From DATNIC01 sp035604635 (GTDB taxonomy: Bacteria > Vulcanimicrobiota > Vulcanimicrobiia > Vulcanimicrobiales > Vulcanimicrobiaceae), in assembly GCA_035604635.1 (NCBI GenBank), contig DATNIC010000085.1:1-20253 (forward strand): DNA of 20,253 nucleotides, in the 5' to 3' direction. Below the pieces are notes generated by a model. It made no database searches. It was not told the DNA's origin and saw nothing but the letters and a program-made list of their open reading frames with translations. Below are positions 7,302-14,971 of this stretch, piece after piece; the stretch's first letter is position 1, and each line of letters begins with the position of its first letter. The position numbers and the translations under genes are program-made.

Positions 7302-9344
7302 TCAGACGCCGGGCGGCCTTGCTCCTGTAAACAGCGCCCTGCAGTCCGCGAGCGGGACCGCGGGGCTGTAGTGAAAGCCCTGGTATGCGTCGCATCCGGC
7401 TTCGCGCAGAAAGCGATGCTGCGCGTCGGTCTCGACCCCCTCGGCGACGATCCGCAAGCCCAGCCGGTGCGCCAACGCGATCACGGAGAGGACGATCGCT
7501 TCCGAGTTCGGATCGTTCCCGATATCGGCGATGAAACAGAGATCGATCTTCAGGGTCGTGACCGGCAAGCTCTTGAGGTAGTAGAGCGAGTTGTAGCCGG
7601 TCCCGAAGTCGTCGATCGCGATCCGAACGCCGAGCGCCCGCAGTTCGCGCAAGGTCGAGCGCGTCGCCTCCAAGTCCTTCAGGAGCGCGCTCTCCGTCAA
7701 CTCGAGCTCGACGCGGCACGGATCGACGGCGCTCTCGTCGAGAATCCGCCGGACCTTGCCGACGAAGGCCGGGTCGAGGAATTGACGCGCCGAGACGTTG
7801 ACCCCGAGTTGCACGTCGCGCTGCAAGTCGGACGCCAAGTTGTTGACCTGCGCGAACGACGTCCGCATGACGAAGTCGCCGAGCGTATCGATCAGCCCAT
7901 TTTGCTCGGCGCGCGCGACGAATTGCGACGGACTCACCATGTCGTTCGATCGCGGCCAGCGCAGGAGTGCTTCGCAGCCCAAGATCTCCCCGCTCGCGAA
8001 ATCGACGATCGGCTGGTAGAATAGCGCGAACGACTTCTGCTCGACCGCGATTCGCAAATCTTGGTCGAGCGTCAGACGATCGATGACCGCCGCATGCATC
8101 GAGTCGGAAAAATAGCGGAAACCATCCGGGCCGCCTTCGATCGAGCGATGCAACGCGCTCGACGCGTTGCGCAGCAGCGTCTCGCCGTCCTCGCCGTCCC
8201 ACGGGTAGAGCGCGATCCCGACGCTTGCGGTCACGAGCAAGTCGCGCAGCGGCGCATGGAACGCTTCCCGCAGCCGGTCGCGCATGCGGCGCAGGAACGC
8301 GGTCGCTTGCGAGGGCTCGTGCAGATCGGGCAAGAGGATCGAAAACTGTTCGCCGCCGCGACGCGCGACTGTGTCCGCCGGCCGCACGGTCTCTCCCAAT
8401 CGTTTCCCGACTTCGATCAAGACGCGATCGGCGATGCTCGGGCCGAGCGTGTCGGCGACGTCGGCGAAGCGGTCGATCTCGATCGACATGACCGCGAGCT
8501 GCGTCTGATTGCGCCGGGCTCGCGCGATGGCGCGCGTCAATCGATCGCGCAGCAGCGTGTCGTTCGGGAGACCGGTGAGCTGGTCGTGATAGGTCATCCG
8601 CGAGAGGACCCGATCGAGCTTCATCTGATCGGTGACGTCGAGCCACGTCCCGATCACGGCCGTGGGCTGGCCGAGGTCGATCGCAAACGCACCCTGAGCG
8701 CGCACCTCGCGGACGGATCCATCCGGCCGCACGACGCGATGCTGCACGTCGTAGCGCGTCCCCTCGGACTTCGCGCTCTCGTAGGCGGCCAGGAACGTCG
8801 CACGGTCGTCCTCGTGAATCGAGGCGACGATCATTTCAACGCTCGCGGGGGAGAACGATCTCCCGGCGATCCGTTCGAACTCGTGCGAGACCATCACCGC
8901 ACCCGTCGTTAGATCGGCGCTCCACGTCCCCAGGTGGACGAGCGTCTGCGCGGACTCGAGCAGCGAGATCGCGCCGTCGACCGCATGTTCCGCGAGCTCT
9001 TCGGTGACGTCGAGTGCCGCACCGACCGTCCCGACGATGTGATCGTTCTCGTCGCGCAGCGGCTCGACGCGCGCATAGAACGACCGCCCTTCCCACGTCG
9101 TGCGAAACGCGCCGCGTTCCCCGGCGAGGGCGCGCCGCATCGACTCGAGCGCGTTTGCCGCGGGCGGATCGCCCAGAAAGCACTCGCGTGAAGTGATCCC
9201 GAGAATGTCGCCTTCATGCAGGCCGAGCGTCTGCGAGGACGACTCGTGCGTGTAGGTGATCCGCAAGTCCGTATCGGTCGTCCAGACCTGTGCGGGCAGG
9301 TCCGTCACGAACCGCTCAACGGGCGAGAAGGCCCCGACGGTCAT
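7302..9344 (-). CDS. PAS-PAS-GGDEF-EAL protein, degenerate GGDEF with intact EAL
   Basis: This 680-residue c-di-GMP signalling protein has two PAS domains (about 8-115 and 130-240), a GGDEF domain (about 245-410) and an EAL domain (about 425-670). The GGDEF signature reads GGEQF (330-334): the second acidic position is Gln, so cyclase activity is doubtful, although the RPAD inhibitory-site motif (321-324) is present. The EAL domain keeps the expected catalytic set: EALLRW (Glu458), NVSARQ (Asn516), ELTES (Glu548, Glu551), DDFGTGY (Asp578, Asp579), LKID (Lys599), AEGVET (Glu635) and QGFHYS (Gln655). The likely role is a cytoplasmic phosphodiesterase that hydrolyses c-di-GMP to pGpG, tuned by PAS input and perhaps by nucleotide binding in the GGDEF domain (inference). 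No membrane segments are seen. It is the first gene of the minus-strand run and faces the ABC importer genes across a 94-bp gap. Confidence 0.93.
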   Translation of the reverse strand: MTVGAFSPVERFVTDLPAQVWTTDTDLRITYTHESSSQTLGLHEGDILGITSRECFLGDPPAANALESMRRALAGERGAFRTTWEGRSFYARVEPLRDENDHIVGTVGAALDVTEELAEHAVDGAISLLESAQTLVHLGTWSADLTTGAVMVSHEFERIAGRSFSPASVEMIVASIHEDDRATFLAAYESAKSEGTRYDVQHRVVRPDGSVREVRAQGAFAIDLGQPTAVIGTWLDVTDQMKLDRVLSRMTYHDQLTGLPNDTLLRDRLTRAIARARRNQTQLAVMSIEIDRFADVADTLGPSIADRVLIEVGKRLGETVRPADTVARRGGEQFSILLPDLHEPSQATAFLRRMRDRLREAFHAPLRDLLVTASVGIALYPWDGEDGETLLRNASSALHRSIEGGPDGFRYFSDSMHAAVIDRLTLDQDLRIAVEQKSFALFYQPIVDFASGEILGCEALLRWPRSNDMVSPSQFVARAEQNGLIDTLGDFVMRTSFAQVNNLASDLQRDVQLGVNVSARQFLDPAFVGKVRRILDESAVDPCRVELELTESALLKDLEATRSTLRELRALGVRIAIDDFGTGYNSLYYLKSLPVTTLKIDLCFIADIGNDPNSEAIVLSVIALAHRLGLRIVAEGVETDAQHRFLREAGCDAYQGFHYSPAVPLADCRALFTGARPPGV

Positions 9345-9438
9345 CCCGGGTGCTTCGCCTTCGTGGGGCCCAACCTTGCGTAAAATCTCGGTAAACCCGG
9401 CGGGTCTCGTCCCCGGCCCGTGATACCCTGTTTAATCC
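9345..9438. promoter_or_regulatory. Divergent intergenic region with an 11-bp palindrome
   Basis: These 94 bases are the only space for promoters of both the left and right gene blocks. They contain a perfect 11-bp inverted repeat, ACCCG-G-CGGGT (9395-9405), which could be a small operator. A TACCCT hexamer (9424-9429) lies 9 bases before the ATG at 9439 and could serve as a -10 element. No Shine-Dalgarno sequence precedes that ATG, so a very short leader is possible. On the minus strand, GAAG-rich sequence lies about 8-16 bases before the ATG at 9344. No convincing -35 and -10 pair was found for either direction. Confidence 0.4.
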
Positions 9439-10206
9439 ATGGTGGGCAGTCTCTCGAAGCTCGCCATCCGTGATCTCTCGGTGACCTATCGCTCGCGCGA
9501 AGGCGCAACGATGGCCGTCGAGGGAGCCTCGCTCTCGGTCGCGGACGGTGAATTTGTTGCCCTGGTAGGGCCCAGCGGGTGTGGAAAGTCGACGATCCTC
9601 AAGATCGTCGCCGGCCTCGTCGCGCCCTCGAGCGGCGAGGTCTTGATTGACGGCACCGAGGTCCGGGGCATCCCGAGCGGCGTCGGGATGGTCTTCCAAA
9701 ACGACGCGCTCCTACCGTGGAAGAGCGTCCGTGACAACATCCGCCTTCCTCTAACGGTACGCGGCTTCTCCAATGACCACCAAGACCTCGAGGCCGAACG
9801 CCTGATCCGGCTCGTGCGGCTGGAAGGATTCGAGTCGTTCTACCCGCGCTCGCTTTCGGGTGGGATGCGCAAGCGGGTCGCGTTGGCGCGCACGTTGGCG
9901 TACGATCCGAGTCTCTTCTTGATGGACGAACCTTTCGGTCCGCTCGACGCTCAGACGCGGATCCACATCGGCCGCGAGTTCCTGGGCATTTGGGAGCGTG
10001 TCGGCAAGAGCGTGATCTTCGTGACGCATGACGTCGAGGAAGCGATCGCGCTCTCGGACCGAGTGATCGTCATGACGCCGCGGCCGGGACGCGTCAAGGC
10101 GGAGTTTGCGGTCGCGCTGCCGCGGCCGCGCGACTACGAAGAGGTTCGCTTCGATCCGGAGTTCATCGATCTGCAGCGACGCATCTGGGAAGCGCTCAAG
10201 ACGTGA
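9439..10206 (+). CDS. ABC importer ATPase, nitrate/sulfonate/taurine type
   Basis: This 255-residue nucleotide-binding subunit belongs to the SsuB/TauB/NrtD group. Walker A is GPSGCGKST (44-52), the Q-loop is VFQNDALLPW (Gln87), the ABC signature is LSGGMRKR (139-146), Walker B is LFLMDEPFGPLD (159-170) and the switch His is His197 in VTHD. It would hydrolyse ATP on the inner face of the membrane to drive import through the permease encoded next, whose GTG start overlaps this stop codon by 4 bp. The ATG at 9439 has no obvious ribosome site. It is the first gene of the plus-strand cluster. The substrate class of this subfamily (small oxidised sulfur or nitrogen compounds, aromatic acids, thiamine precursors) cannot be narrowed from the ATPase alone. 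Confidence 0.95.
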   Translation: MVGSLSKLAIRDLSVTYRSREGATMAVEGASLSVADGEFVALVGPSGCGKSTILKIVAGLVAPSSGEVLIDGTEVRGIPSGVGMVFQNDALLPWKSVRDNIRLPLTVRGFSNDHQDLEAERLIRLVRLEGFESFYPRSLSGGMRKRVALARTLAYDPSLFLMDEPFGPLDAQTRIHIGREFLGIWERVGKSVIFVTHDVEEAIALSDRVIVMTPRPGRVKAEFAVALPRPRDYEEVRFDPEFIDLQRRIWEALKT

Positions 10207-10961
10207 CCGGCAACATCCAAAGGGCTGAGCTTTGGGCGGGACGGCTCACGATGGGGATCGTCATCATCGGTTTCTGGGAGTTCGCCTCCGGCCGCTTCTT
10301 CAACGACTTCTGGGTCAGTCGCCCGTCAGCGATTCTTCAGCGTATCGGCGAGATGGCTGCGAGCGGCGATCTGTGGTTCCATCTACAGACGACGCTTGAA
10401 GAGACGCTCACCGGTCTGCTGATCGGGATGGTCATCGGGACGATCGCCGGCGTCACGCTGGCGTTCAGCGGCCAATTCGCCGGCTGGATCTTCCCCTACA
10501 TCATGGCGGTCTACAGCCTGCCGAAGGTCGCGCTCGCGCCGCTCTTCGTCGTCTGGTTCGGCATTGGTTTGCTCTCGAAGGTCCTCATGGTGACGACGAT
10601 GGTGATGTTCGTCGCCTTCTACAACGCCTTTGAGGGCGTGCGTAACATCGATCCGGACCTCTTGGACATGATGCGCACCTTCCGGGCCGGGCGTTGGACG
10701 ACCCTGACCTGGGTGATCCTCCCATCGATCACGACATGGGTCCTCACCAGCCTCCGCTTGGGGATCGGCCTAGCGCTGATCGGATCGGTTATCGCGGAGC
10801 TCGTCGGAGCCAACCGCGGAATCGGCTACTATATCACGAAGTCTGCCGGGACGCTCGACACGACCGGGATCTTCGCCGGGCTCGTCATCATCATGCTCGT
10901 CGCCGTCGCGCTTGAGGCCGGTGTGGCCCAAGTCGAGAAGCGGCTCCTCCGCTACCGTTAA
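10203..10961 (+). CDS. ABC importer permease, SsuC/TauC type
   Basis: This 252-residue inner-membrane protein has about six hydrophobic segments (roughly residues 15-30, 68-88, 95-115, 120-142, 175-200, 222-243). The coupling-helix region EGVRNIDPDLLDMMRTF (about 143-159) matches the EAA loop that contacts the ATPase in binding-protein-dependent importers of the nitrate/sulfonate/taurine family. The start is GTG at 10203, overlapping the ATPase stop (GTGA), so translation is coupled. Its partners are the ATPase before it and the exported binding protein gene 23 bp downstream. Length and topology are normal for the family. The direction of transport is inward by family membership. Confidence 0.94.
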   Translation: MTGNIQRAELWAGRLTMGIVIIGFWEFASGRFFNDFWVSRPSAILQRIGEMAASGDLWFHLQTTLEETLTGLLIGMVIGTIAGVTLAFSGQFAGWIFPYIMAVYSLPKVALAPLFVVWFGIGLLSKVLMVTTMVMFVAFYNAFEGVRNIDPDLLDMMRTFRAGRWTTLTWVILPSITTWVLTSLRLGIGLALIGSVIAELVGANRGIGYYITKSAGTLDTTGIFAGLVIIMLVAVALEAGVAQVEKRLLRYR

Positions 10962-10971
10962 CGCTTCCCTT

Positions 10972-10978
10972 GGAAAGG
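10972..10978 (+). promoter_or_regulatory. Ribosome binding site that sets the start of the binding protein gene
   Basis: GGAAAGG lies 6 bases before GTG 10985. This favours that start over the in-frame TTG at 10970, which overlaps the site itself and would put charged residues before the signal peptide. Confidence 0.7.
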
Positions 10979-10984
10979 CACCGC

Positions 10985-11956
10985 GTGAACCGATTCAAGT
11001 TGTTCCTCGCACTCTTCGCCCTGCTGGCCCTGACGCCGGCCGGCGGCGCGCGTGCCGCCGACCAGCCGATGATCAAAGTCTCGCTCATCTGCGGTGGAAT
11101 GACCCCGATGCTCGCACAGATCGCGATGAACGACGGCAGCTTCGAGCGCGCCGGACTGCACGTCGACAAATACTGCTTCCCGGGCGGGGCACCGGCCGTC
11201 CAGGCTTTGATCGGGAAGAGCGTCGACATCTTCATCGGTTCCTACGAACACGTGCTCCGGCAACGCGCGCGCGGCTTCGACGTGAAGGCGTACGGCGAGA
11301 TCTACGATGGGATGAGCTACATCTTGGTCGCCAAAACGAGTTCGCCCCTGAAAGGCCTCGCCGATCTCAAGGGCCAGACGCTCGGGATCACCGCCGCAGG
11401 GAGCTTATCCGATACGGCCCTGCGCCAGGGGCTCGAGAGCGTCCATCTCAATCCCGATCGAGACGTGCAGATCGTCAACGCCGGGACCGGGGCGACGATG
11501 TTCGCGGCGCTCGAGAGCAACCGGATCGGAGCCGGGATGATCACCGAACCCGCGTCGACGGCGCTGGTCGCCGATGGACAGTATAAGATCCTGTACGCCA
11601 ATACGACGCCGTTCGCCGGAAACGTCTTGATGGCGAACGTGTCGTGGGTGAAGGCGAATCGCGAGACGATGCGCACGTTGCTCTCGGTCCTGCGCCAGGT
11701 CGACGCGCGCACGCGCGCCAATCCCGCGGTCGCAATCGCACCGATGCGCAGGGATTTTCCGAACGTCGGACCGCGCATCATGCTGCAAGCGATCCAGCAT
11801 CAGCTCACGCACGTCCCCAAGGGCTTGCTCGTGACGCGCAAGGGAACCGACGTCGTTGAAGAGATCGAGCTGAAGGAAGGTAGCATCAAGGCGCCGATCC
11901 CCTACGACCAAGCCGTCGACGATTCGCTGCTCACGAGCTCAAGCGCGAAGCGGTAA
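10985..11956 (+). CDS. Exported ABC substrate-binding protein, NMT1/SsuA-like
   Basis: This 323-residue periplasmic binding protein of the NMT1/THI5-like group should deliver the substrate to the permease and ATPase encoded just before it. Starting at GTG 10985 gives a textbook signal peptide: MNRFK, a hydrophobic core LFLALFALLAL, and a likely cleavage after GARA (residue 24). The mature part shows family features: MLAQIAMNDGSFERAGL near the N-terminus, a ligand-pocket segment FPGGAPAVQALIGKSVDIF, and LKGLADLKGQTLGITAAGS, the usual second-lobe entry. No lipobox Cys is present, so it is probably soluble in the periplasm. The gene is followed 6 bp later by the UbiD-type decarboxylase, which suggests the imported compound is an aromatic or unsaturated carboxylate (inference). 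Confidence 0.93.
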   Translation: MNRFKLFLALFALLALTPAGGARAADQPMIKVSLICGGMTPMLAQIAMNDGSFERAGLHVDKYCFPGGAPAVQALIGKSVDIFIGSYEHVLRQRARGFDVKAYGEIYDGMSYILVAKTSSPLKGLADLKGQTLGITAAGSLSDTALRQGLESVHLNPDRDVQIVNAGTGATMFAALESNRIGAGMITEPASTALVADGQYKILYANTTPFAGNVLMANVSWVKANRETMRTLLSVLRQVDARTRANPAVAIAPMRRDFPNVGPRIMLQAIQHQLTHVPKGLLVTRKGTDVVEEIELKEGSIKAPIPYDQAVDDSLLTSSSAKR

Positions 11957-11962
11957 GCAGAG

Positions 11963-13405
11963 ATGGCCAAGAACTTACGGACCTTCATGCGCGAAGCGCT
12001 CGCACGCGATCCCGGCGCGATCAAGCAGATCGACGTCCCCGTCGAGCCTCGATTCGGGATCACGGCGTACGCGGCGAAGATGGCCGAACGCGGCGACTAT
12101 CGCGGGTTGTTCTTTACGAACGTGACCGGCTCACGTTTCCCGTGCCTGACGAACTTGATGTCGAGCTACGACCGGATGGCGCTCGCGCTCGGCTGCGCGA
12201 TCGAGGAAATCCCGCAAACCTACGGGACGCTGATCCAGAAGCCGATTCCGACGGTGAAGGTGGAGCGCGAGCGCGCCCCGGTAAAGGACGTCGTCATTCG
12301 CGAGGCCGACGTCGATCTGGGCGCGCTGCCGATTCCCTGGCACAATGCTCTCGACGGCGGCGCGTACATCACGGGCGGCTGCACGGTCTTGCGCGATCCC
12401 GAAACCGGCGCCGTCAACGTCGGGATCTACCGCCACCACATCTTCGGCAAAAACGAGATGGGGATCTGGTTTGCGGGTTCGCACGACGGCGGCCACATCA
12501 TCGAGGTCTACGAGCGGCGCGGCGAGCGCGCACCGTTCGCGCTCGTCATCGGGCATCACCCGGCGTTCATCCTCGGCGCGGTCGCGCGTTTGCCCGGCGT
12601 CGGCGGCGAGTTCGAGGCGGCCGGGGCGCTCCTGCGCGAGCCCGTCGAGCTCGTCGAAGCGGAGACGTCGGACCTGATGGTCCCGGCGCAAGCGGAGTTC
12701 ATCATCGAAGGCTACATCACGCCGGGACAGCTGCATCGCGAGGGCCCGTTCGGCGAGTGGCCCCAGCACTACCTCAACGAGGAAGACGTCCCGATCATGA
12801 CCGTCACCGCGATCACGCACCGCCGCGACGCGATCTTCCAAGACATCATCGCGGCGCAGCGCGAACACATCCTGACGGGCGGGATTCCACGCGCCGGGAG
12901 CATCTATCGCGCGGTCAAAGCCGTCGTCCCGACGGTCAAGGCCGTCAACGTCCCGGCGCACAGCCGGATGCACTGCTACATCTCGCTGCGCCGGCGCAAG
13001 AACGTCGACGTCAAACGCGCCGCCTTTGCCGCGCTCAACACCGAGCCGGAGAACTTGCGTGCCGTAATCGTCGTCGACGACGACATCGACGTCTACGATG
13101 ACGGCGACGTCCTCTGGGCGATCGGGACGCGCTTCGATGCGGCGCGCGACCTCACGATCGTACAAAACTGGAGCGGCCCGGGCGGCTACCTGCCGTCGAA
13201 CTGGGAATATCACGCCGACGGGGACAAGACCGAGAGGACTTCGAGCGCGATCATCATCGACGCGACCAAACCGGTCCCGCCGATCCCGTACCCGCCGCGC
13301 ACGAAAGTCCCCGACGACGCGGTCAACCGCGTCGATCTCGGCACGATGACGAACATGTCCGCCACGAGTCCGTACCTGAGCGGGAAGGTGCCGGCGAAGG
13401 TCTGA
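11963..13405 (+). CDS. UbiD-family prenylated-FMN decarboxylase
   Basis: This 480-residue enzyme of the UbiD superfamily performs reversible decarboxylation of aromatic or alpha,beta-unsaturated acids using prenylated FMN made by a UbiX-type enzyme (not in this window). Key positions are present: GGCTVLRDPETGAVNVGIYR (138-157), with Asn152 as probable metal ligand and Arg157 as catalytic Arg; FIIEG with Glu249 as probable metal ligand; and EGPFGEWPQHY (260-270), whose Glu260 and Glu265 match the catalytic acid pair of fungal Fdc1. DDDIDVYDDGDVLWAIGTR (372-390) is the family's conserved late segment. The ATG at 11963 is 6 bp from the binding-protein stop. Its position between an importer and a 3-HAO-like cupin suggests it decarboxylates the imported compound or a ring intermediate. 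Substrates of this family vary widely, so none is assigned. Confidence 0.95.
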   Translation: MAKNLRTFMREALARDPGAIKQIDVPVEPRFGITAYAAKMAERGDYRGLFFTNVTGSRFPCLTNLMSSYDRMALALGCAIEEIPQTYGTLIQKPIPTVKVERERAPVKDVVIREADVDLGALPIPWHNALDGGAYITGGCTVLRDPETGAVNVGIYRHHIFGKNEMGIWFAGSHDGGHIIEVYERRGERAPFALVIGHHPAFILGAVARLPGVGGEFEAAGALLREPVELVEAETSDLMVPAQAEFIIEGYITPGQLHREGPFGEWPQHYLNEEDVPIMTVTAITHRRDAIFQDIIAAQREHILTGGIPRAGSIYRAVKAVVPTVKAVNVPAHSRMHCYISLRRRKNVDVKRAAFAALNTEPENLRAVIVVDDDIDVYDDGDVLWAIGTRFDAARDLTIVQNWSGPGGYLPSNWEYHADGDKTERTSSAIIIDATKPVPPIPYPPRTKVPDDAVNRVDLGTMTNMSATSPYLSGKVPAKV

Positions 13406-13410
13406 GGGGG
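13404..13410 (+). promoter_or_regulatory. Strong ribosome binding site for the bicupin gene
   Basis: GAGGGGG, overlapping the decarboxylase stop codon, lies 5 bases before ATG 13416. It suggests efficient, coupled re-initiation. Confidence 0.6.
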
Positions 13411-13415
13411 CAGCC

Positions 13416-14657
13416 ATGCGACGAAAGAACCGCTTCGACACCTTCAAGGAAGCTCCAAACCGCGGCTCCTACGACGATTTTCCGATGCTTGAGCTCGGCA
13501 TCGATCCACAGCTGCACCTCAGCCGCAACACGGTGGCGCAGCCGTTCTTTTTGATCTGCGAGCAGGACACCGTCCTCGCGCAGCTTTCCGGCGAAGCGCG
13601 GATCGAGTTTCGCAACTCGTCGGTCAACTATTTCAATCTGGCGCTCGGCGACTACGTCTATATCCCCGGGGGGACGCCGCATCGCATCCTTCCGAAGACC
13701 GAATCGATTCAGCTGCGCTATAAGGCCGAACACCCCGGCCTCGAAGCGGTCGCGTGGTACGACGACTCCGGCGCGGAGATCGAGCGTGTCACATGGGATT
13801 GCGCCGACGAGCTTCCCCAAGAGGCGTATTTACGCGCGTGTACGGCGCGCGATATCGATGTCTCGCCGTTTCGCTGGGCCGAGGTGGCGAAAGAGATTCG
13901 CGAGACGGAAGCAGCTGAACGCGCGCGCCCTCCGAAGGACGGCGTCCCGCCGCCGAAGACGCCCCGGCGCCGGAACGCTACGGCGATCGCTCCCGCGAGC
14001 GACGAGAAGCCGCCGCTCAAGAACAACGTCTACCTGTTCGCGCGGGTCGCAACCTCGTCGCTGAACCCACTCTTCCCGTACACGGAGCCCGGCGCGATCG
14101 TCCCGTGCACGACGCTCCAAGATCCAAGCGACCGTGGCGAGATGGGCTACTTCATTCACTCAAACACGGTGCACGAAGTGAACGTCAGCTTCGGCGCACG
14201 CGACTCGTACCAGATTCCGGGCGGCTGCGCCGTCGGCCCGTTCACGCACGGCGTCGGGCAAAAAGCGGGTCAGGAAAACTCGAAGATGATCAACCTCGCC
14301 GTCATCACGCAACGGCAGGCGGTCGACGAACCGCAGCACGAGGCGTTCGCATTGACCTGCGCGCAGTGCGGCGAGGTGTTGTTCCGGCGCGAGTACGACG
14401 CGCATGCATTTCCCGACGTCCTCGACGACGAAGTCGACGCGCACATCATCGGCCTCCCGACGATCACGCAGTCGGCGGTAACGTCGGCCGTGTTCAACGC
14501 AGACGAGCACAATCGAACCTGCGGTAAATGCGGCCACGTCAATTCGCCGTTTCCGGCGGCCTATTGGGGCTGGGACGAATATCGCCGCCGCACGTACCTC
14601 ATCTCGCTCACTCGCCGCATCATGCGCGATGCCGCCAACGCTCCGGCGCACGCATGA
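13416..14657 (+). CDS. Bicupin with rubredoxin-like tail, 3-hydroxyanthranilate dioxygenase-like
   Basis: This 413-residue protein has two cupin domains (about 25-110 and 225-300), joined by a Pro/Arg/Lys-rich linker (about 165-200). A C-terminal metal site has CAQC (315-318) and CGKC (369-372). This tail and the first cupin follow the layout of bacterial 3-hydroxyanthranilate 3,4-dioxygenase, an iron extradiol ring-cleaving enzyme with a rubredoxin-like site. Placing the first cupin on that family by its QLSG and PGGTPH landmarks puts Leu46 and Thr52 where the iron ligands His and Glu are expected; only the His89 equivalent remains. The second cupin offers His248, His253, Glu254 and His278 as possible ligands. 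It is therefore probably an iron dioxygenase or related enzyme with a relocated active site, but this is inference. It is coupled to the Rieske gene by ATGA. A non-catalytic role remains possible. Confidence 0.8.
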   Translation: MRRKNRFDTFKEAPNRGSYDDFPMLELGIDPQLHLSRNTVAQPFFLICEQDTVLAQLSGEARIEFRNSSVNYFNLALGDYVYIPGGTPHRILPKTESIQLRYKAEHPGLEAVAWYDDSGAEIERVTWDCADELPQEAYLRACTARDIDVSPFRWAEVAKEIRETEAAERARPPKDGVPPPKTPRRRNATAIAPASDEKPPLKNNVYLFARVATSSLNPLFPYTEPGAIVPCTTLQDPSDRGEMGYFIHSNTVHEVNVSFGARDSYQIPGGCAVGPFTHGVGQKAGQENSKMINLAVITQRQAVDEPQHEAFALTCAQCGEVLFRREYDAHAFPDVLDDEVDAHIIGLPTITQSAVTSAVFNADEHNRTCGKCGHVNSPFPAAYWGWDEYRRRTYLISLTRRIMRDAANAPAHA

Positions 14658-14971
14658 GCGTGGAATTCCACCGCGCCGCCGCAGCCTCAAAGATCGCTCC
14701 CGACACGGGCCTGCACGTCACGATCGGGGAGCACGAGATCGCGCTGTTCAATCTCGGCGGTGAGTTCTACGCGATCGGCGGAATTTGCACGCACGGAGCC
14801 GCACGGCTCGCCGAGGGGTACGTCGAGGGCGAGCTGATCGAGTGTCCCCAGCACGCCGGGACGTTTGAGATCAAGACCGGACGCGCCGTCGATGCTCCCT
14901 GCACGGTCGACGTTCCCCATTATCCCGTGAAAGTCGAAGGAGACGCCGTTTTGATCGGAATCGAATCATGA
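14654..14971 (+). CDS. Rieske [2Fe-2S] ferredoxin
   Basis: This 105-residue single-domain electron carrier has Rieske ligands Cys45 and His47 in CTHG and Cys64 and His67 in CPQH, separated by 16 residues, the spacing of dioxygenase-type (BphA3-like) ferredoxins. Such proteins pass electrons from a flavoprotein reductase to a Rieske oxygenase; neither partner is encoded in this window. The ATG at 14654 overlaps the bicupin stop (ATGA), and its own stop overlaps the next start in the same way. Production should thus be linked to both neighbours. The frame is open upstream, but the overlap start is the natural one. Its partner could be the bicupin or a distant oxygenase; sequence does not say which. 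Confidence 0.95.
   Translation: MSVEFHRAAAASKIAPDTGLHVTIGEHEIALFNLGGEFYAIGGICTHGAARLAEGYVEGELIECPQHAGTFEIKTGRAVDAPCTVDVPHYPVKVEGDAVLIGIES

Noticed and set aside
5253..8024. A very long open plus-strand frame (over 900 codons) across the GH15 and c-di-GMP genes
   Set aside because: It is antisense to two clear enzyme genes and rich in Arg/Asp/Val as expected from reversed GC-rich codons. It shows no domain motif and crosses a gene boundary.
7258..8646. Minus-strand frame of about 460 codons overlapping the c-di-GMP gene
   Set aside because: It shares the strand with the GGDEF-EAL gene but is in another frame, Arg-rich and motif-free.
12131..13447. Minus-strand open frame of about 440 codons
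   Set aside because: Antisense to the UbiD gene; composition is typical of a shadow frame.
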